This document shows, piece by piece, positions 61,103 through 64,000 of a DNA stretch of 64,000 bases. The notes beneath the pieces are model-generated. The model did not search any database. It saw nothing but the letters and a program-made list of their open reading frames with translations, and had not been told where the DNA came from. The translations under genes were made by a program, and so were the position numbers. The DNA is from Schaalia sp. ZJ405 (lineage in GTDB: Bacteria; Actinomycetota; Actinomycetes; Actinomycetales; Actinomycetaceae), in the NCBI RefSeq assembly GCF_011038885.2, contig NZ_CP064952.1, positions 620,001-684,000 of the forward strand. Direction: 5' to 3'. Position 1 is the stretch's first letter. Every line of letters starts with the position of its first letter.

Positions 61103-62152
61103 ATGCATGGTGAATACAAAGTCCCCGGTGGAAAGCTCGTCGTCGTTGACCTGGAAGTCGATGCGGACGTTCTCACCGAGGTTAAGGTCTCTGGAGACTT
61201 CTTCCTAAACCCCGACTCCGCGCTTGACCGGATTAACGGCGCGATTGAGGGGGCACCGGTTTCGGCGAATTCCAAGGAACTTGCCGCACGTGTACGCAAC
61301 GCGTTAGCGCCTGACGATGAACTCCTGGGGATCACCCCGGACGCGGTGGGGATTGCGGTTCGCCGTGCCCTTGGTGTGGCCCTCGACTGGTCGGACATTG
61401 ATTTCGAGGTGATCCACGGGCCAACGGTTGCGCCGATTATTAATGTTGCTCTTGATGAGACCCTTGTTGAGGAAGTCGCAGCTGGGCGTCGCAAACCCTT
61501 TATGCGTCTGTGGGAATGGGAAGGCCCGCAGGTTGTTATCGGTTCTTTCCAGTCCTACGACAACGAAATCCAACAGGATGGGGTGGATCGCCACGGCATT
61601 ACCGTTTCGCGTCGCGTCACCGGTGGTGGAGCGATGTTCATGGAATCTGGGAACTGCGTGACGTACTCCTTGGTGATTCCGACTGCGCTCGTCGAAGGGA
61701 TGAGCTTTGAGCAGTCCTATCCATTCCTTGATCAGTGGGTGATGGAGGTTCTGGAAAAGCTCGGGATCAAAGCAAGGTACGTCCCCCTCAACGACATTGC
61801 CTCAGAGAAAGGGAAGATCGGCGGAGCCGCTCAAAAACGTTGGGCTAACGGCTATATGGTGCATCACGTGACGATGGCGTATGACATTGACGCTGAGAAG
61901 ATGAACGAGGTCCTGCGTATTGGCATGGAGAAGATCCGGGACAAGGGGACGCGCAGCGCGGTGAAAAGAGTTGATCCGATGCGTTCGCAGACCGGTTTGC
62001 CTCGAGCAGCCGTCATCGAGACTTTCTATAACTACTTCAAGGAGAAATATCGCGCGACACCCGGTGAGATCACCGAACGCGACCTCGAGATTGCCCGCGA
62101 ACGGTGCGAAACGAAGTTCGCGACGAAGGAATGGATCTACCGAATCCCCTGA
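61103..62152 (+). CDS. Lipoate-protein ligase family protein with N-terminal accessory domain
   Basis: About 349 residues from ATG 61103. Residues 1-88 (YKVPGGKLVVVDLEVD, SGDFFLNPDSALDRINGAIEG) match the accessory domain that is C-terminal in standard LplA. The catalytic BPL/LplA domain follows with RLWEWEGPQVVIGSFQSY, SRRVTGGGAMFME and the lysine segment EKGKIGGAAQKRW. So the domain order is swapped. It attaches lipoate or octanoate to E2 or H proteins; no such acceptor gene is in the window. Confidence 0.88.
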   Translation: MHGEYKVPGGKLVVVDLEVDADVLTEVKVSGDFFLNPDSALDRINGAIEGAPVSANSKELAARVRNALAPDDELLGITPDAVGIAVRRALGVALDWSDIDFEVIHGPTVAPIINVALDETLVEEVAAGRRKPFMRLWEWEGPQVVIGSFQSYDNEIQQDGVDRHGITVSRRVTGGGAMFMESGNCVTYSLVIPTALVEGMSFEQSYPFLDQWVMEVLEKLGIKARYVPLNDIASEKGKIGGAAQKRWANGYMVHHVTMAYDIDAEKMNEVLRIGMEKIRDKGTRSAVKRVDPMRSQTGLPRAAVIETFYNYFKEKYRATPGEITERDLEIARERCETKFATKEWIYRIP

Positions 62153-62265
62153 GGTGCGATCCCAGCGGCTTAGGAAAATAGGGCGAGGAATCTGATTGGG
62201 GCTGGCGGTCCTGATCAATGCTTGTTCGAGGTTAAAGTTCGGGACCTGTACTTTCTGATTGCGTC

Positions 62266-62967
62266 CTACTGCGCCGGTCGGGAACCAAAAATTGCGGTAC
62301 CTAAGCGAACGATCGTTGCGCCCTCGGCAATTGCCCACTCAAGGTCGCGTGACATCCCCATTGACAGTTCCAGGTCGGAGACGGGAATGTCGAGGCGCAC
62401 CGACGTTGCCTCGCGGATCTTGCGCAAGTGAGTGTAGGCCTCTCGCACGGGTTTTTCGTCCGGTGAATTCAGGCCGACCGTCATGAAACCCGCGAGGGTG
62501 AGATTTACGCACGACATCACGGCGTCGACAATCGCGTCGACCTCGCCTGGGAAACATCCGTGCTTCGTGTCTTCGCCAGAGACGTTGACCTCCACATAGA
62601 CGGGCAGAGGCTTGGGAGTGCGCTGATCAAGTGCAGCAACAAGTTTCAACGAATCCACCGATTCGATGAGATCAATGCATCTGAGAGCCTGGTTAATTTT
62701 ATTTGTCTGGAGTGGGCCAATGAGGTGGATGCGGGCACCGGGAACACGGCGGATATCCTCGGCAGTGCCCCGGGCTTCTTGGACTCTGTTGTGCCCGAGG
62801 AGAACGGGCTGCCCGAAGGACTCAAGGGCAGCTGCTGCTTGGAAACATTCGTCGCCGGTGCGGGTTTTGACGGCGATCTCCATAGACACGTGATCACGGC
62901 GTCCAGCCGCCTGGACAGCCCCGTCTATGCGTTCATAAGCCTGCGCGATGGCCTGCGAGATTGTCAT
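62266..62967 (-). CDS. PLP homeostasis protein YggS/PLPBP
   Basis: 233 residues. Single-domain PLP-binding barrel of the YggS (COG0325) family: the PLP lysine in EIAVKTRTG, LLGHNRVQEA, IHLIGPLQTNK, VEVNVSGEDTKHG, SMGMSRDLEWAI and GATIVRLGTAIFG. It regulates free pyridoxal phosphate and related amino acid pools in other bacteria. Divergent or loosely linked to its neighbours; the 3' gap to ybaK holds a duplicated sequence. Confidence 0.92.
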   Translation of the reverse strand: MTISQAIAQAYERIDGAVQAAGRRDHVSMEIAVKTRTGDECFQAAAALESFGQPVLLGHNRVQEARGTAEDIRRVPGARIHLIGPLQTNKINQALRCIDLIESVDSLKLVAALDQRTPKPLPVYVEVNVSGEDTKHGCFPGEVDAIVDAVMSCVNLTLAGFMTVGLNSPDEKPVREAYTHLRKIREATSVRLDIPVSDLELSMGMSRDLEWAIAEGATIVRLGTAIFGSRPAQ

Positions 62968-62996
62968 ATGAAAACTCTACCCGCACCGAAATGCCT

Positions 62997-63092
62997 GGGG
63001 TATTCGCGCCTAGTTCAGGGCCTGAATATCGACCATGACGGGGGCGGGGTAAATTGGGGTGTTCGTGCCTAGTTCAGGGCTTGAATATCGAC
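62997..63092 (+). repeat. Duplicated 3' end of ybaK
   Basis: 37-base units 62997-63033 and 63056-63092, 34 of 37 bases identical. The second unit contains the ybaK stop and last codons (IQALN); the first lies in the gap and is a decayed copy. Confidence 0.75.
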
Positions 63093-63560
63093 GACGTGGG
63101 CGTTGGTGGCCTCAACGAGGTCGAGGGGAGAAAGTTCGACCGAAAGCCCTCGCCTTCCGCCAGAGACGAGCATCGTCTCGTGATCGAGACAGGATTCGTC
63201 AATGAAAACCCGATGCTCGGTTGTCTGGCCCAACGGTGAGATCCCGCCAACAACATAGCCGGTCCGACGCTCCGCCACGCGCGGGTCCGCCATGTCCGCG
63301 CTTTTTGCTCCGGCAGCTTTCGCGATGAGTTTGAGTGACAGATGCGAGGACACGGGGACAATACCGACCACGTATTCGCCCGAGTTGAGACGTACAAGCA
63401 GCGTCTTAAATGCCATTGCCGGATCAACACCCAGTTTTTCAACGGTTTCTTCTCCGAAGGTCCGTGCCCTGGGCGAGTGTTCGTATTCATAGACAGTGAA
63501 TGGGATATTCGCCGACGTCAGTGCTTCGATTGCCCGGGTTGGACCGGCCCCTTTCTTCAT
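63069..63560 (-). CDS. ybaK: Cys-tRNA(Pro) deacylase / YbaK-family editing protein
   Basis: About 163 residues from ATG 63560, AAAGGA six bases upstream; an in-frame ATG at 63584 is less likely. YbaK/ProX fold: PFTVYEYEHSPRARTFGEETVEKLGVDPAMAFKTLLVRL, IVPVSSHLSLKLIAKAAGAKSADMADPRVAERRTGYVVGGISPLG and the C-terminal strand VFIDESCLDHETMLVSGGRRGLSVEL. Removes mischarged Cys from tRNA-Pro. Confidence 0.92.
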   Translation of the reverse strand: MKKGAGPTRAIEALTSANIPFTVYEYEHSPRARTFGEETVEKLGVDPAMAFKTLLVRLNSGEYVVGIVPVSSHLSLKLIAKAAGAKSADMADPRVAERRTGYVVGGISPLGQTTEHRVFIDESCLDHETMLVSGGRRGLSVELSPLDLVEATNAHVVDIQALN

Positions 63561-63614
63561 GTGCGTCCTTTCGTGTTTCGGCAAGCTCCCGCCTGATTCT
63601 CACAGGATCACCTG

Positions 63615-64000
63615 TCAGATGATCGGTGCTTGCGAATCGCTGATTACGCTCTTTCCGAAGGGGAAACAGGTCACGGGAATAAGTTTGAGGTTCGCGATGG
63701 CCAAAGGAATCCCAATAATCGTGATCGCCTGGAAGAAAGCGGTGGTGACGTGGCTGATTGCGAGCCACAATCCGGCCACAAAGAACCACACGAGATTCAT
63801 CAGGCAGGAACCCGCACCGGCGCCGGGCATGTCAACGACCCGACGGCCAAATGGCCACAGGACATATCCGGCGATTCGCCAGCAGGCAACTGCGGCAGGA
63901 ATCGTGATGATGAAAATGCAGGCAAAGAGACCGACAATCATGTAGGCCAACCACAGCCAAATTCCACCGAAAAGCAACCAGATGATGTTGAGCAGCGTAC
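63615..64000 (-). CDS. yccF: YccF-family inner membrane protein, first codon(s) beyond the window
   Basis: About 127 codons are in the window. Reading on from 64000 gives R-T-L-L-N-I-I-W-L-L-F-G-G-I-W, the usual YccF start, so the ATG lies just outside the right edge. The protein has two repeated halves with membrane segments (WLAYMIVGLFACIFIITIPA and FVAGLWLAISHVTTAFFQAI), each followed by a conserved segment (WPFGRRV, FPFGKSV). Function is not established in the family. Confidence 0.88.
   Translation of the reverse strand, partial: TLLNIIWLLFGGIWLWLAYMIVGLFACIFIITIPAAVACWRIAGYVLWPFGRRVVDMPGAGAGSCLMNLVWFFVAGLWLAISHVTTAFFQAITIIGIPLAIANLKLIPVTCFPFGKSVISDSQAPII

Overview
The window looks like a chromosomal segment of an actinobacterium of the Actinomycetaceae (Schaalia/Actinomyces-like). 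Base composition is moderately GC-rich by eye. Gene orders such as mtrA-mtrB-lpqB-comF-hpf-secA and recO-uppS, a znu/zur cluster, glyS-dusB-aroD, dnaG next to dgt, and a luxS gene fit that family. The species assignment is inference. No rRNA, tRNA, CRISPR array, transposase or phage gene was seen. Both ends cut genes: a membrane protein gene at base 1 and yccF at base 64000.

Region by region. 1-11.7 kb is core: a proline-rich membrane protein, the MtrAB-LpqB cell-envelope signalling system, an inserted reverse-strand secreted protein, ComF, the long ribosome hibernation factor and SecA. 11.7-15.5 kb is a divergent cluster of a PuuE-like deacetylase, an asparaginase and an NCS1 permease, plausibly for amide or imide nitrogen. 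15.7-22.7 kb is a SorC-controlled ribose-type ABC operon ending in a SIS-domain isomerase and an FGGY kinase, with two clear operators in the divergent promoter region. 22.8-33.0 kb is a reverse-strand catabolic set (AGE epimerase, acyl-CoA ligase, glycerate kinase, MFS carrier, thiolase, CoA-transferase, SDR, LacI regulator). 33.3-51.7 kb is mainly housekeeping: RecO, UppS, zinc uptake with Zur, GlyRS, DusB, AroD, LuxS, DnaG, a degenerate GH13-like protein, dGTPase, IlvE and a core-MetE protein. 52.6-55.4 kb is an AT-rich ABC exporter island with a 51-residue membrane peptide. 55.4-64 kb holds a 3H-domain regulator, citramalate synthase, IlvD, a PTS_EIIC_2-type membrane protein with twin operators, a domain-permuted lipoate ligase, YggS, YbaK and YccF.

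The most unusual signal is not a gene. The 10-mer ACGAGGACGA occurs 19 times exactly, plus close variants, in both orientations about equally. It lies in intergenic gaps, beside terminators and stop codons, and in weakly conserved parts of proteins, where different reading frames turn it into different peptides. It is missing from the likely acquired stretches. This behaves like a selected genome-wide DNA motif, such as an uptake-type or recombination sequence, that I do not recognise from this lineage.
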